A stretch of 64,000 nt of DNA. It comes from Kappaphycus alvarezii (taxonomy: Eukaryota > Rhodophyta > Florideophyceae > Gigartinales > Solieriaceae). Location: NCBI GenBank assembly GCA_002205965.3, contig NADL03000657.1, forward strand, positions 1,240,001 through 1,304,000, read 5' to 3'. The notes beneath the pieces were generated by a model. The model worked only from the letters and a program-made list of their open reading frames with translations, made no database searches and was not told where the DNA came from. Below, in pieces: positions 34,791-46,103 of this stretch; the stretch's first letter is position 1, and every line of letters begins with the position of its first letter. The position numbers were made by a program, and so were the translations under genes.

Positions 34791-35889
34791 TTCTAGGAAC
34801 AACATAGAACGCAAAACATGACGTGCCGGAAAATGCCAAAAATAGTTATTGTACCACCAATTGAAAATTAAAAGTCTCAATTGGAGGCCAGTTTCTCTCC
34901 AAAAAGGTCAACTAAAGGCGTAATAAACAACTAAAGACTTTCAATTTGCTGTCGAAGGATAAAATAAATCCGTAAGACAGTAAGCGCTGTGTCAGAGTCT
35001 ATGATGAAGGTAGTACAGCTTGCTGAGAAGTTTGAAAGAATGGAAGAACTACATTAAAAAAGTCCGCAAAGGGTCAAAAGCAAGAAAATCAAAAGAAGAA
35101 TTCCCTACTAAGTATTTTGGTCATGTCTCACACAAGATAAACAAGATCTTTTTATAGAATTATTATTGTCGGAAGACTGGAGATGAATCTCTTTCTGACG
35201 TGAAACACACTCGGTATCGCCTGCTCAAGGAATTTCAGGAGAAGGAAGAAATACGTATATTTCTTGCTCATTCGAAAAAGTTGCAGCAACATGGCTGTGG
35301 CGCACTTTTATTGTACAGCGAATGTAGTGTAGGACCACTTAACAAGCAGACTATGCAACAAGGCCCAGCTCGGCGGGTTGCAGGATAGGTTCTTCTAAAT
35401 GAAGTGGACTGATAGATACGAGTAGTTGTTCGCCTCGGAGAATGACATCGGTTGGCTTTCTTTAATATGCAGATCCAGATATCCGAGGAAATCATGGTTA
35501 GCCGCTTCTAGATGGGCTTTCCTGTAAGTTTTCAAGACCAAGCAAGTCATATTTTGGGATACTAAGATACTTTGCTAAGCACTTTTTCCAGGCATTATTC
35601 GCCCCAAAAGACCATGGAGAGAGTCCAATAGGTACAATAAGGCCATCCTTTGAAAGACGATGCTTCGGGTGAAGATGCTTGATAGACTTATTCGCAGAAA
35701 AACTTGCTTCTACTGCGACCTCGAAGGATAATTTTTTCAACATTGCTATCAGAAGATTAGAGATACGATTCGACGCCGCTGGGATAAATTTGCCGCGAAG
35801 AAAGGCTATACGGATCCGAAAATCACAGCTCAAAAGTAGAACTCCCCAATAGAATAGAAAAAAACAAGTACAGAAATGTTTGCGCTTGT

Positions 35890-37110
35890 AAGGAGCTTTT
35901 TTTGAAGCAGAAGATGGAGAAATATGACGAAATAGAAGTAGAAGCCACGATCTATGGTTTAAACCTGAAATTACTGGTAGATACTGCGACTTTTTCCATA
36001 CGGATTGATTCGAAACGGTTACTGGAAAAAGGTGTAGAGTTGCACCCCACCGAATATGGATCATTTTCTGCTGAACTTGTGCATATCAGAGCCACTGGGG
36101 AAGGTACCATCAAGTTCCAGATGTTTTGACGAAGATTCCACAAAAAATGTCCTCATGATGAGCACGCTTCCGGGTAAGCTCTTATTAGGACGTCGGTTCC
36201 AGATTTAACGAGATCCTCACTTTGACTTGTAATCAGATACCGTTCCTATTTTTATGACCAAGAACGAATAATTGGTTCGCTAAAGACTGGGAGAGACCTA
36301 GATTTACGTTCAACGGAACCAATCCAGGAATTTATGGGAGACTATGAGGTGGAAGATGCTTTAAAATTTAATGAAATCTTTGAGTTGTCTGCAAGCCTGT
36401 AAATGAAACGGGGACTGTAAGTTCTGCTATGGGACCGAAGATAGATCTTAAGGGTTTCGAGAAATTCGTCATTGTACAGCACAATACTTCCCTCACACCC
36501 AATATAGAGACAATTTTTACCCCGAATCGAAGACGCTACCCTAAAGAGGAAGCAATCGAGTGTAATTATACGCAAAGAATCATATGTCTTGATATTTTAG
36601 AGCCGTTCATATCTTTTTGGTTTGCCAATAATGTACTTGCGAAAAAGAAGGACTCAGGCATCATTTCCAAATCTGATTTACGCCTCCTGAATGACCTTAC
36701 CGTCACAGACCTCTACCCTGTGGAGAACATAAGGGGACTTTTTGGACTGTTTCGAAGTAAGAAGATTTTTCGGTGCTCAATTTTAAAGATGGTTTTTACC
36801 AAGTCCCATTACATCCCTATTCTATTTTTTTGACTGCAGTGCGCACTGTTTTAGGTTTACCAAACCACACCTGCCTCCTGTTTGGGTTGAAGGAATCCCC
36901 GGGAACGTTTCATAGGGTAATGAACAATATACTTGGAGGTCAAAAGGATAATGTCGAATTTTCCTTCCTGGATAATACAAGCGTGGGATAGAGAGCGGAA
37001 TAGGAGCACTTAGACTCCTATTTGGGTATATTGGATACTCTGTTTCTGTAATTATCTCGTTTTGGGCTATCGAAATGTTCCTTAGTAGTTCGAATGCAGA
37101 ATTTCTGGGT
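35890..37110 (+). pseudogene. Ty3/gypsy element 3: protease and RT remnants
   Basis: The protease frame 35902-36129 has LNLKLLVDTATFSIRID; the active-site Asp is present, with the usual DTGA altered to DTAT. The RT region follows in several frames: FFANNVLAKKKDSG-type N-terminus (36610), LNFKDGFYQVPLHPYSIFLT (36773) and CLLFGLKESPGTFHRVMNNI (36880). The next block, VEFSFLDNTSVG at about 36955, replaces the catalytic xxDD with LDN. RNase H and integrase are not recognised. Flanking sequence upstream, about 34.9-35.5 kb, may hold gag debris. Confidence 0.75.
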
Positions 37111-38250
37111 CACTTAGGGAACAAAGACGGGCTGAAAACCTTTGACAAGCATAGTAAATCGATTTAAAAGTTAATCGAGTCGGAATCCAGAGATGAAAAT
37201 TACACGGTTCCTTTGACTCCTGAATTTTTGCGACCTTTGTGGACCAATTTGAACGTAAGTATGTTCCATTCTATTAGATGGTGCATTTTTTATTTCCCCC
37301 AAGGCAGCGAAAAATTTCGTTTACGTCGAGGCCCTTCGTCAGTAACGGTCATATTAATTACTGTTTCTATCTCATGCGGACCCCCCTTTGCCTAACCTTC
37401 AGTTTATCACTTTTGAAGGGTTCTTTCCGCCGTTAGCACTATTGCGGCTCAGCCTCTACACATAAGTGGAGCAACCGTGAGGAGTAACAGTATAGTATAT
37501 TTGGCGCTTACGTGTTTCAGTGTTTTCATTATACAAATGAAAGCGCTTACCGTTGTGTCTTAGGGAAAAAGTCTTCTCTCATCTCCTGTGGAGCACTGCA
37601 AGGCTCATGAAAATGTCGCTCGAGCAAGAGATAACCGTATCCAGGACTGTCGCATCTCGTGCCTCGCAGGATTCAAACTCCCATAAGACATTTGAACAAG
37701 GCCCGGCATTACAGTCCGGGAAGTAATATTGCCAATCCACAGCCTTCAAGCGTTCTCCGCTCTACTGGCGTTACTCTGTCACGTACAATAGAACAATAGT
37801 CAATGAAAAGACACTTTTGAATCGCCGTTGACGAAAATGAAGCTGCTAGGTCGCAAGACCATTACAGAGAAAGTTGGTCCCGAGCTAAAAGAGGTCTTGT
37901 GTGTTCTTTCCGTATTGTATAATGGAGACCCCGGACGAACGCTGACTCAGTCGAGCAATACACATTGCACTACAAATCATTCCTTTTTATGTTTCTCTGC
38001 TCACCCTTTTTAATTTTTTTCTATCTACACTTTCTTTTCTTGTGGAGAACTTTAAATTTCTTTATATTTTTTCCTTTTCTCGTTTTCTCTTTTTACGTAT
38101 GGTTACCTTCCTCTTTGAAAGTAATTATTTTACTCTTCTCCGTTTACTAGATATTTTTATACCCTCAATATATTTTTTATCGAGATTTCTACACGTAATT
38201 TTGCTATTTATCATTCTTTTCAAGGCAATTTCACACTAAATCCTACTACA
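37111..38250. other. no recognisable gene
   Basis: Decayed retroelement interior or flank. 37960-38240 is T-rich on the plus strand, giving Phe/Leu-rich frames that I regard as artefacts. Confidence 0.4.
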
Positions 38251-39360
38251 ACACCCATTTAGCCTACTTTTTTGATTCAGCAGGCCTTCCAATTTGAACA
38301 TTTAGACGCTTTGTAAACCTAACGGGTGCTTAAATCTATACAACATCCTTCAAAAATTAAAAATCTTGACAATTTAGACCCCTTTTGGCAGAAAATATGT
38401 ACGGACTACCCCCTTCTCGCGCAATGTCAAAACTTCGTCATCCTCGCCCTATCATCATCTCCTCTTTACTACCTTCGGGCCAGACTAATTTAGAGGACTA
38501 ACTCCGCAGCCAAACCAGAAAACAAATGACGGATTTATTTCCTCGTCACCTGGTTGAGATCTAAGTAAAGAAAGTGGTGAAAGGGTCGACAAAATGGAGA
38601 GCGGTGATTCAGATGAGGGCTTCGAGAATCCTATGGCCTGGAGCACATATAAGAGTGAAAAAAGTGGTCTGAGGCCGAAATGGAAGAAGAGGAGGACAAA
38701 ATGCTCGAGTCGAAAGATGGAGAAGAGGGGTTCCAGAAATCCGTAGATAAAGAAGAAGGGCGTAATGGGTAATATCGATGGGTAAGGAATAGATCATTTG
38801 GATTAGATGCCCCCAACAGTGTTTTCACTGGGAGCGGACTTAGATGAGCTGTATTTCTCTTGGAGTGGAGTACTAAATCATGTACCGTCCATGTATATTT
38901 GTAGCGAGTACATGGCTACTTAGGATGTCTTCAGGGAAATTATCGGTTCTGATCTGAAGGATAAATATGTTGAGAAGTAGATTCATGTAGTTTCCTTTAA
39001 GAATCTTTTGTCAAAATCGCTGCGTCCACATGAAGTCTTTTCCAACTTTTCTGGTGTTTTTAGTAGTGTTTTTATCGAGACTGTAGTTTGGGAGATTCTA
39101 TATAAGCTGAGTAAATTTCTCTCTCCATGGGACGGACTGTGAGTTGGGATTTAACTCCAAACCAAAACCATTAATCATCATCCTACGTTTTAAGGGAGGT
39201 GGTAGAGGCTGGTTCTTTACAGTTGATTACTAGAGCAGTCACTCACCTTTCAGATCCGCTCTTTTTGGTTGTCCGTTAACTTCTACTGTAGCACTTTAGT
39301 AGCTCGCAACAACTTTCACCTCGGATAGTTAGCGGTTCAAATTTCCATTGACGCCAACTA
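38250..39360 (+). repeat. LTR of gypsy family A relative, with internal acidic ORF
   Basis: Its 3' part matches the LTRs at 51 and 63 kb: TATA element at 39099-39105 (ATTCTATATAAGCTGAG), then ACTGTAGCACTTTAGTAGCTCGCAA near 39290 as counterpart of GGTAGCACTTTTGTCGCTTGCAA, and GCGGTTCAAATT near the end. The 5' border is uncertain. It follows the gypsy 3 protease/RT remnant in the same orientation. Confidence 0.6.
38424..38772 (+). pseudogene. LTR-internal ORF, copy 3 (basic helix plus acidic tail)
   Basis: From ATG 38424 the frames read SGQTNLED, a stop, then LRSQTRKQMTDLFPRHLVE, which aligns with LRRQTKKKVIEFVRRLFVE of the 48-kb copy. After further frame changes, an acidic segment MEEEEDKMLESKDGEEGFQK runs to a TAA at 38770. 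Same position upstream of the TATA element as in the two other LTRs. Not intact. Confidence 0.5.
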
Positions 39361-39464
39361 TACCTTACAAATATTAATGACAGGCAAGGGAGCCTGTTTT
39401 TGCAAGCATTGGGCGCCCGGTTCGACAGGATGTTTTCGGTTGGATTTTCTGACTCTTCTCTCCT

Positions 39465-40395
39465 TTGTTTCACTTATTCTCCCCACTCTTTCCAGTATCC
39501 AAGACGGAAAAGCTTGCGATGAACACCACTTGTGTACCGAAAGTTTCTCGCACGTCACTAATCGATGATAAGCAGTCCCTATCTTTTGTCGGATGCCGCC
39601 CCAACCATATTCATAGTCTTATGGGCATGCATCAAATGGGCGCGCAAGTGATATTATTACAAGACGTAGATAGCCAAGTATTTGTCTGTACAGGCTCTAT
39701 ACTTCACCTTGCAGGTGATGTAGTAGATGGGTACGCAATATTGGTGGACGAGTCCTTTCTCTTAGACAAACCCATTAATATTTGTCATCGAAATTGAGTG
39801 AGGCACCCCTTTTCACCCCATTGAGCGACTCTTAATCCACAAACTGCAGGTATGTGTGTTCTTAAGAACCTCTGTTCTCAGGCTCTACGCAAATTAGGCC
39901 TTGTTTCCGCTATTTTTGTCATCACGGAAATCGATTAAACTGCCCTATGGGTAGTTTACTCAATTTACCCACCCACGTGCACAATATTTCTGTGTGGCGG
40001 GAATAAGATCACGGGCAGATGGTGGACTCGGTTCCTCTCTGCTTCAATGCCATACTAGAGCGTCAAAGATTGCCTCTCGTCGCATGAACCGGTCCCTACA
40101 TGACCTCTCAGTCAGCATTTATGATCGAATGCACGCGGACCTAGATCTGGTCCCCACCGTCCCCAAAACCGGTACACCTCAGGTCTCCAGCCCTTATCTA
40201 CTGAAACCTTCATTCCCATCATCATCTGGCGACGAGCAGGCCCTATCTTCTCTGGCAGCCGCCTCTTTCAAATTCAACCACGAAGGCGTTTATGGGCAGA
40301 CATCATGGCACTAAGTGCCTGTGATTGCCGGTTAGCTGGATGGGTTGATCAGACTTCAATTCTGTAGATGATGATGACTTCGATGACGATTTTGT
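39465..40395 (+). other. unrecognised open frames next to an LTR
   Basis: Two plus frames, 39465-39797 (110 codons, HSLMGMHQMGAQVILLQDVD) and 39994-40314 (106 codons, SLHDLSVSIYDRMHADLDLV), look protein-like in composition but match nothing I can name. They follow an LTR end at about 39.36 kb in the same orientation, so they may be the 5' (gag) region of a further element. Confidence 0.3.
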
Positions 40396-41156
40396 GTGTT
40401 TAGCCTGTCAATAAGCGTGCTTGGGAGTGCTTTTCTTTACTCCTTAGCACTTCTTCCCACAGTTGTGCTGACTTCTCAAATTACTTATATTTCTGGCCAC
40501 CACTGTATTACGGTATTACCCTCGGGTTTGATATCTACGGCGCCTTGGGCGACGACGGCAAGGGTTTTTACCGCCGCCTTGCTTCCTTCGCTGCTTCCCG
40601 TCGCGGTTCCTGCCCTCAACAAGAGCTCCGCGACTCCGTTACCCGTTCTGCGTTTAGTCCCCAAGTAATGCAGGCGCGACAGGTTTCCACCCGTCGCCCC
40701 CATTCGTAGTTAATTTCTGAATACCCTCCGCACGCTTCTGTGCAACATTGTACAACTCATAAAGACTTACCACCACCACATTCCCTTCACGTAATCCTTC
40801 ACAATTAAACCCCCTCTAACGCCCAATACGCAGTTCTTGGTATGGTGAGCATTTATTTTGACTCCTGACTACAAGCCGCTTGGTGAAAAGCTTCATCTAG
40901 TTGGTGCCATCACTGGATCAACGGTACATCCGCTTCTGTAATTTTCAGAGACACTTTTACACTGCTTGTAAAGCTTGGCTACTGAACCAGCTCCTTGGAA
41001 GATTTGCTCCGTTACACGTACTGTGCATGCAGTACAGTAACGTGCATGCAGTATAGTACCGTACTGCACTGAAGATCACGAATCATAGCTTGAACGAAAG
41101 CTCGTGAGACTCCCAACCTTTGCGCAACTCGCAGTGAACCACTTACCACTTACCCT
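40396..41156. other. no recognisable gene; TACTGTAC motifs at 41020-41065
   Basis: A 90-codon plus frame at 40396-40668 is hydrophobic but without family signature. At 41019-41065 the motifs ACGTACTGTGCATGCAGTAC and AGTACCGTACTGCACTG occur near the 3' side of the kinase gene. Confidence 0.35.
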
Positions 41157-41309
41157 TTGTACACATTTTCGGCAGACCTGCCGCATGCTTGGTTCTGTAC
41201 GTATGAGCACCGCGGCCAGAGGCAGCTAAGTTTTCCACGATGGACTGCGACATTTTTCCACACGACTTGCAACTATGTATGGTACGGGAACGAAAAATCT
41301 GATTCCTCG

Positions 41310-42377
41310 TCAAGTTCCGAAAGGATTTCTCTCTCGATTCTTGAAGAAAAGCGCAAGTCTCTGCTGGGCATAATCGACGTACGGAAAGTCAACTGCCGAT
41401 CCAACACTTTGTACTAACGCCCACAAGCCCCAGTACAAATGCGCTGCCCGCCCAAAACGTTCTGCCTCATGCACCAAGGCCTCAACATCCTCTGCCAAAT
41501 GCGTGACTCCATCGCCATTCCCATATGCGTTTTTCAGATACTCTTCACAGAACATCCATCTTTGTTCCCTTGAAGGAAATCTTTCCTCTCTTACTACTCC
41601 ATCTGTGGTTCCTCCCATGGCTTCACAGAAAAAGTTACCGATATCAAAGCCCCGGTAATTGAAAGCGCCGTACTCGAAGTCAACAAGGGAAACCTTATTG
41701 TCCTCTTCTCCGACCATTATATTTCCACAGAGCAGGTCGTTATGGCAAAACACAATGGGGCTCGAACTTTCCTCCAGTTCTTGTCTTATCTTATTGAGCC
41801 CATCCTTGCACTCCGTTACAGACACTCCATCCGGCATCAGTAACCTGCCCGTCGCGACTAGCTGAGCTATATCTGCCATCCATCTGGTCACGTCCACCCA
41901 CAACCCTGCCTCCCTTGTGATCTCTACTCCATGTGGCCTGAATTTGTGCAAATAAGACATGGCCTTTGCGACACCCTTCATTATATTCTTATGAGTCATT
42001 TCGTGCAACTGAATATTGCGGGCCCGTAAAAATCCCTCGACTCGACCATTTGGCAGTACGGCGTGGAGGCTAGGTGCGATATGGGCATCCGCGAGCTGTT
42101 CAAACAGGATGGACTCGGTACAACGTTGAGATTCAGTGAACACATCTTGGGCACCAAAGAGGCGGATAAGGACAGATTCCGGTTCGACACCGGGAAGGGA
42201 GGCCTTGTAAATAGAATTTGTTATACCGCCAGAAATGGATGAGACTTGTATTTCAGATGGTGAGCGGGAGGACCAGGTTGGTAGGATGGATGCAAGCGTT
42301 GATGCAATGGTGACGGGGCATGTAGGGCGAGTGGACGCGTGGGGAACTTGAGACTGAAAGGGCGTAGATAATGACAT
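41310..42377 (-). CDS. ethanolamine/choline kinase
   Basis: 355 codons, intact, TGA stop. First step of the CDP-ethanolamine/CDP-choline pathway: ATP-dependent phosphorylation of ethanolamine or choline in the cytosol. Order of motifs: nucleotide-binding loop SSISGGITNSIYKAS (residues 46-60), conserved VLIRLFGAQ (69-77), Brenner-type catalytic motif VFCHNDLLCGNIM (209-221, with H212, N213, D214 and N219), and choline-kinase motif LVDFEYGAFNYRGFDIGNFF (231-250, metal-binding D233). C-terminal block AAHLYWGLWALVQS (311-324) is typical of the family. Ethanolamine preference is suggested by the compact N-terminus but cannot be fixed; choline kinase is the alternative. Length is normal for the family, and no intron is needed. 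A TACTGTAC cluster lies about 290 bp upstream of the start. Confidence 0.92.
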   Translation of the reverse strand: MSLSTPFQSQVPHASTRPTCPVTIASTLASILPTWSSRSPSEIQVSSISGGITNSIYKASLPGVEPESVLIRLFGAQDVFTESQRCTESILFEQLADAHIAPSLHAVLPNGRVEGFLRARNIQLHEMTHKNIMKGVAKAMSYLHKFRPHGVEITREAGLWVDVTRWMADIAQLVATGRLLMPDGVSVTECKDGLNKIRQELEESSSPIVFCHNDLLCGNIMVGEEDNKVSLVDFEYGAFNYRGFDIGNFFCEAMGGTTDGVVREERFPSREQRWMFCEEYLKNAYGNGDGVTHLAEDVEALVHEAERFGRAAHLYWGLWALVQSVGSAVDFPYVDYAQQRLALFFKNRERNPFGT

Positions 42378-42659
42378 GTTATTAGAGTGTGGAAGAGATC
42401 CCGCGGTGTGTGTTGGTTACCGAGGACGGCAGTGGTTTTGGGTCTTTACGATGTTATAGAGTGAGGCAGGGTGAATAACAGGCTTTTCATGCGAATTCGA
42501 GACTTGTGGAGCGATTCGCCCGTGTGAACTGATCTGAAGCAGGCTGCGGTCCTTAAACACCTCGGGGATAATCGGTCGAAGATATCATGATGATACGTAA
42601 CCGTAAAGAGAAGTTCGCATTGAATTTAGTCGTTTGGGGAACTCCCTAAAGGTTAGGTT

Positions 42660-42775
42660 TGGGCTGAGCAGTACTGTACTGTACTGGATGACTATCGCTA
42701 CTACCGTGCTCTTTTCTGTTCGCATTTGGGTACTGTACTCATTCAAGTAAAGTTTCTCTGTACAGTATTTTAGAA
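42660..42775. promoter_or_regulatory. TACTGTAC motifs upstream of the kinase gene
   Basis: GCAGTACTGTACTGTACTGG at about 42667, GGTACTGTACTC at about 42728 and CTGTACAGTA at about 42759. They lie between the kinase start (42377, minus strand) and the pogo-like element. Regulatory role is a guess based on recurrence near genes. Confidence 0.35.
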
Positions 42776-42946
42776 AGTATCGTATTTCTTGGTGTACTGC
42801 ACAGCAGCATTACAGTCGTAGCGGGACCCAGCTGGTTGCCACCCACATGCTATGGGGGTTGAATTGCTGATAAAAACAGGAGGGTTCTTTACATTTGCGT
42901 CCCGTAAGCCCGGAAAAACAGGGTTCTTGTGTGGGTTAGTACAGTA

Positions 42947-45597
42947 CCTTCCAGAAAGGCTAATTTTCGGACACATAGTGAAGAAATAAAAATAAAAATA
43001 GGAAGGCCAGGCCAACGTTTGAAACAAACGTCATCACGTGATTGGGCATAATATTTTACATCACAGAGGGTCATAGGAATAGTTGTAGAGTTGAAATGAG
43101 CTCAAAAAATTCTGGACGGCATCTAGTCTGCCCAAGGGGGTGTTTTGCTTGAGAGGGTTTAATTTTCGGACAGAAAATCAAGGTGCTGGCAAGGAACAAA
43201 CGAGGTCGTTCACTATCTCCGCCGCTACTTTGAACGACCTAACTCGCGGAACACACTGCGTACGCCTTTTGTGAGAGACAATATTATAGCCATCATGGCT
43301 ACCAGACATATATGTCTTGTAAACCTCCATCGAGACCTTTGCCAAGCTCTCAATCTCACAACGTCTTCTCGCACGATCCTTCTTCATCTGCTCTACTCTT
43401 CGTCGCTTCGCCTCTCTCTCGGCGGACTTTTGTTCCTTCCTGATTGCGTTCTCCATGCATTTACGACGCTTCCGTGCCCTTTGCTCCAATCTACGGCTAC
43501 TCTGTGCTTGTTGCTTCCATTTCTCCTCTTCCTCTCGCAGTGTCGATCTTCTCGCTCTCTCTACTTGCCGCTTCTGCTGCCTCTTGCGTTCCGCTTCTGT
43601 TCGGGCAAGCCGAGCTTGTTGCTTTTTAAGCTTCGCCTGCTCTTTCTCTTGTTGTTGTTGAAGTTACTCCGCCTCCTTTTGTCTACGTCGAGCCAAAATG
43701 TCACCCATCGTCACCCATTTCGTCGCCACTCCGCTTTCGAAGACAGTTCTACCGGTTCGGGTCCTGTTTCCCGCATCAGGGCTTTTGTTATTAGAAACCT
43801 TCGTGCTGTATTCTGTAAGAATGTCGTTGACTGTTTCATCATTTCTTATTAGCAAAATAAGCTTCTGCATTGCTTGCGATGGCCCATGGGTTGCGTTCAA
43901 AATTTTCACAGCCTCATTGTACGTTTTTTTGTCACTGTATCGAAGACGTACCGTTCGTAAACGAGATGATACAGTTGCCTCACCAAGTCGCTCCGTTTCT
44001 TTCTCCACTAATGTTTGCGGTATGGATTTCAGAGGCTGGAACCGCGACGGGAAAGATGGGTCGAAGGGAAATACTCCTGTCTTGCGAAACGATGTACGAA
44101 TGTCAGAAATGGTGATGTTCAGAAAAGCATACACACCACAGGCAAGGTTACCGCCAACTTGTCGAAGGTCAATATTTGAACCCTTCTGCAGTTCGTCACG
44201 AAAACGTTTCAATGACTTTTTGAACCCGCTGTTAACATTCTGGTCGCACGGTTGTAAGAAATGGGAGGTGTTAGCGGGGCTAACGACAGCTTCACAATTA
44301 CTTTTTTGACATTGCTCAATCCACTCGGTTCTGTTTCTCGAACTGTGACCGTAAAGGGTCAAAACGTAGGCCATGTCTTCTGGAACGACCTTACGAAACT
44401 TGTTGTTCATATGGGTCATAAGCGCTGGAAGAACTGACATTTCCATAGATCCATTCTCCGTCATCTTGATAACTGCGTCCTCCGGAAACCATCCATGTCT
44501 AAAGTACTTGTCGCAAATAGAAATGCTCTCTTGTTTCCCTTTCCTTGTGTCCACAAACGCTTCAACCCAGTCAGTCATTACTCCTTGATCGGCAACAATG
44601 AAAAATGGAGCCGTCTTTCTACCTCACGCTGAAACAGCAACAGCTGCTGTTTTATGCTTATTGGGGCCGTTGACGAATGATGTCGACTTATATGGCCCGT
44701 GATGTCCAGAGGAGGAGCAATATGCCTTCTTGAAAGTTGAATCTGTAGTATCTACAGCTATCTCATCCATGTTCCAAACACTGTCAGGGTCGCCTAGAAT
44801 ACCAGGATGTTTATCTTCTATGCTCTGAAGAACCGTGAAGAAGGACTGCACATGCTCTCTATTCTCTGCTCGCAGTTTTGCAGATTCCTTGTTTTCCACT
44901 TTCCTATAAGTTATTTCATGATGCCGTGATCGAAACGCACGAACAGCCTCATCGCTAGGAATACCACTAGCCAAGCCTTTCCGTCCATCGCCTGCAATCC
45001 TTCCCATAATGCGTTTTAAATCGTCGTTAGTCATCGCAAACCCTCTTCTTCCTCCGTGAGTACAGTACGTTTCCCAACTCGACTGCATTGCACCAAACGT
45101 TCAATGTTGACCTGATCATTCCCGCGACATAACTCTTTCAATTCTCCACCGTGGATTTCGGAACACCAGTAGCAGCTGGTATTTTTCGCAGCGTCAATTG
45201 AGTTGTCCTAAGCAGTTCAACTGCCATGCGGCGCGATTCTCTACGTTTAGTTACTATGTCGTTGGTTCGTTTTCTGTTGGCTGCTAGACGTCGCATTGAC
45301 GGAGGCATTTTGCCGAAAGTGACAAGAACTAAACGAATTTTATTGCCGCCATCAGTCCTGGCCGTTGTTTATTTTGGTTTTGTCTCCTGTTTCGGTGTGT
45401 TTTGGCGCCATCACGCATCAAACCAGTATTTTACAATCCACCAGTTGTGAGTATACGATTGTCGCTATACTAATGGCTACTCAGAGGAACCCATTGGGCA
45501 TCATACGATGGTCTTAACGGCCATTGAAGAAGAAGGAACACTTAGTCAAGTTTGTCCGAAAAAAGACCCATGTCCAAAAATTAGCCTTTCTGGAAGG
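42947..45597 (-). mobile_element. pogo-like Tc1/mariner-superfamily transposon, complete but dead
   Basis: Terminal inverted repeats: left CCTTCCAGAAAGGCTAATTT (42947 on), right its reverse complement AAATTAGCCTTTCTGGAAGG ending at 45597. Match is about 27 bp with one mismatch (TTTTCGGACA / TTTTTGGACA). TA flanks both ends (42945-42946 and 45598-45599), the target site duplicated by this superfamily. Length 2651 bp. A second TTTTCGGACA motif lies inside at about 43170 and TGTCCGAAAA at about 45552, possible subterminal transposase-binding repeats. Confidence 0.85.
43178..45308 (-). pseudogene. pogo-like transposase (HTH plus DDE_1), inactivated
   Basis: Probable start ATG at 45308. N-terminal helix-turn-helix LTLRKIPAATGVPKSTVEN is followed by a stop and a frame change, then GKRTVLTEEEEG (CENP-B/Tigger-type second HTH start) and another shift near 45050. 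From 45088 the frame runs through VWNMDEIAVDTT (first catalytic Asp), a TGA at 44624-44626, GHSSRNRTEWIEQCQKSNCE and SPANTSHFLQPCDQNVN (third Asp), then a TAA at 43664-43666, and continues as a basic Gln/Arg/Lys-rich coiled coil (EKEQAKLKKQQARLARTEAE) to 43178. The second catalytic position reads LTLYGHSS, where LTLDGHSS is expected. Confidence 0.85.
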
Positions 45598-45773
45598 TAT
45601 TACTAGTACAGTATTACTAACCCACCGTGACAGACTTGTTGCCCTTGTCCTGAAAGACCACATTGCCGGCAGGACTTACTGTACAGTACAGTAGATGTAT
45701 ACGGTGAACATGCCGTAGACCGTTGCATCTCAGAGGTTGGGCGCATCCCCGCCACAACTCCGTCCGCAAAGTG
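45598..45773. other. intergenic, TACTGTAC motifs
   Basis: TAGTACAGTATTAC directly beside the transposon end and CTTACTGTACAGTACAGTAG at about 45675. No gene. Confidence 0.5.
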
Positions 45774-45847
45774 TTCGCGTGGCACTTTTTCCTCTCCGCC
45801 GGCCTTTAAGTTCGCGTGGCACTTTTTCCTCTCCGCCGGCCTTTAAG
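45774..45847. repeat. 37-bp perfect tandem duplication
   Basis: The unit starting TTCGCGTGGCACTTTTTCCT and ending GGCCTTTAAG is present twice in direct contact (45774-45810, 45811-45847), without mismatch, so a recent event. Confidence 0.9.
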
Positions 45848-45854
45848 TTTGAAG

Positions 45855-46100
45855 TCGAGAATCTCGTCCCTAGTACGAACCTCAGGCAAACCGATATCCT
45901 CCTCGTGCAATCCCCCTGCGACTCTGAAGCCGGCCTCCTGGACCGGCTCATCGCATGTGACGTCGCCGTGACGTCCCCATTTAAGCTGTCCTCACCCACG
46001 AAAGGGGAAATTTCTGGGTTATTTTAATGCATGGAAGATGTGGTCGGTTATACCCACGAGGCTAATACGTTATGTGGGATAAGTCCTCGCTGATCGGTAA
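45855..46100 (+). pseudogene. non-LTR retrotransposon endonuclease-like fragment 4
   Basis: The plus frame reads NLRQTDILLVQSPCDSEAGL and LIACDVAVTSPFKLSS, i.e. the '[RK]-x-x-D-I ... spacer ... D-V-x-V-T-S-P' layout of the C-terminal nuclease-like region of non-LTR elements. A stop at 46024 ends the frame. Short remnant, opposite in orientation to the non-LTR element at 46.6-53 kb. Confidence 0.5.
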
Positions 46101-46103
46101 CCA

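Noticed and set aside
37640..37790. Possible tRNA on the minus strand (AGTTTGAATCC and a CCCGG...CCGGG stem)
   Set aside because: Anticodon loop would have nine bases and D-arm and acceptor stem do not close.
37965..38240. Phe/Leu-rich plus frames resembling membrane proteins
   Set aside because: Explained by a T-rich stretch; hydrophobicity is a composition artefact.
43178..45088. In-frame TGA and TAA in a long transposase frame as a sign of a variant genetic code
   Set aside because: The intact kinase gene ends with TGA and the transporter with TAA, and the transposons contain TAA, TAG and TGA as well as frame shifts. Ordinary decay explains it.
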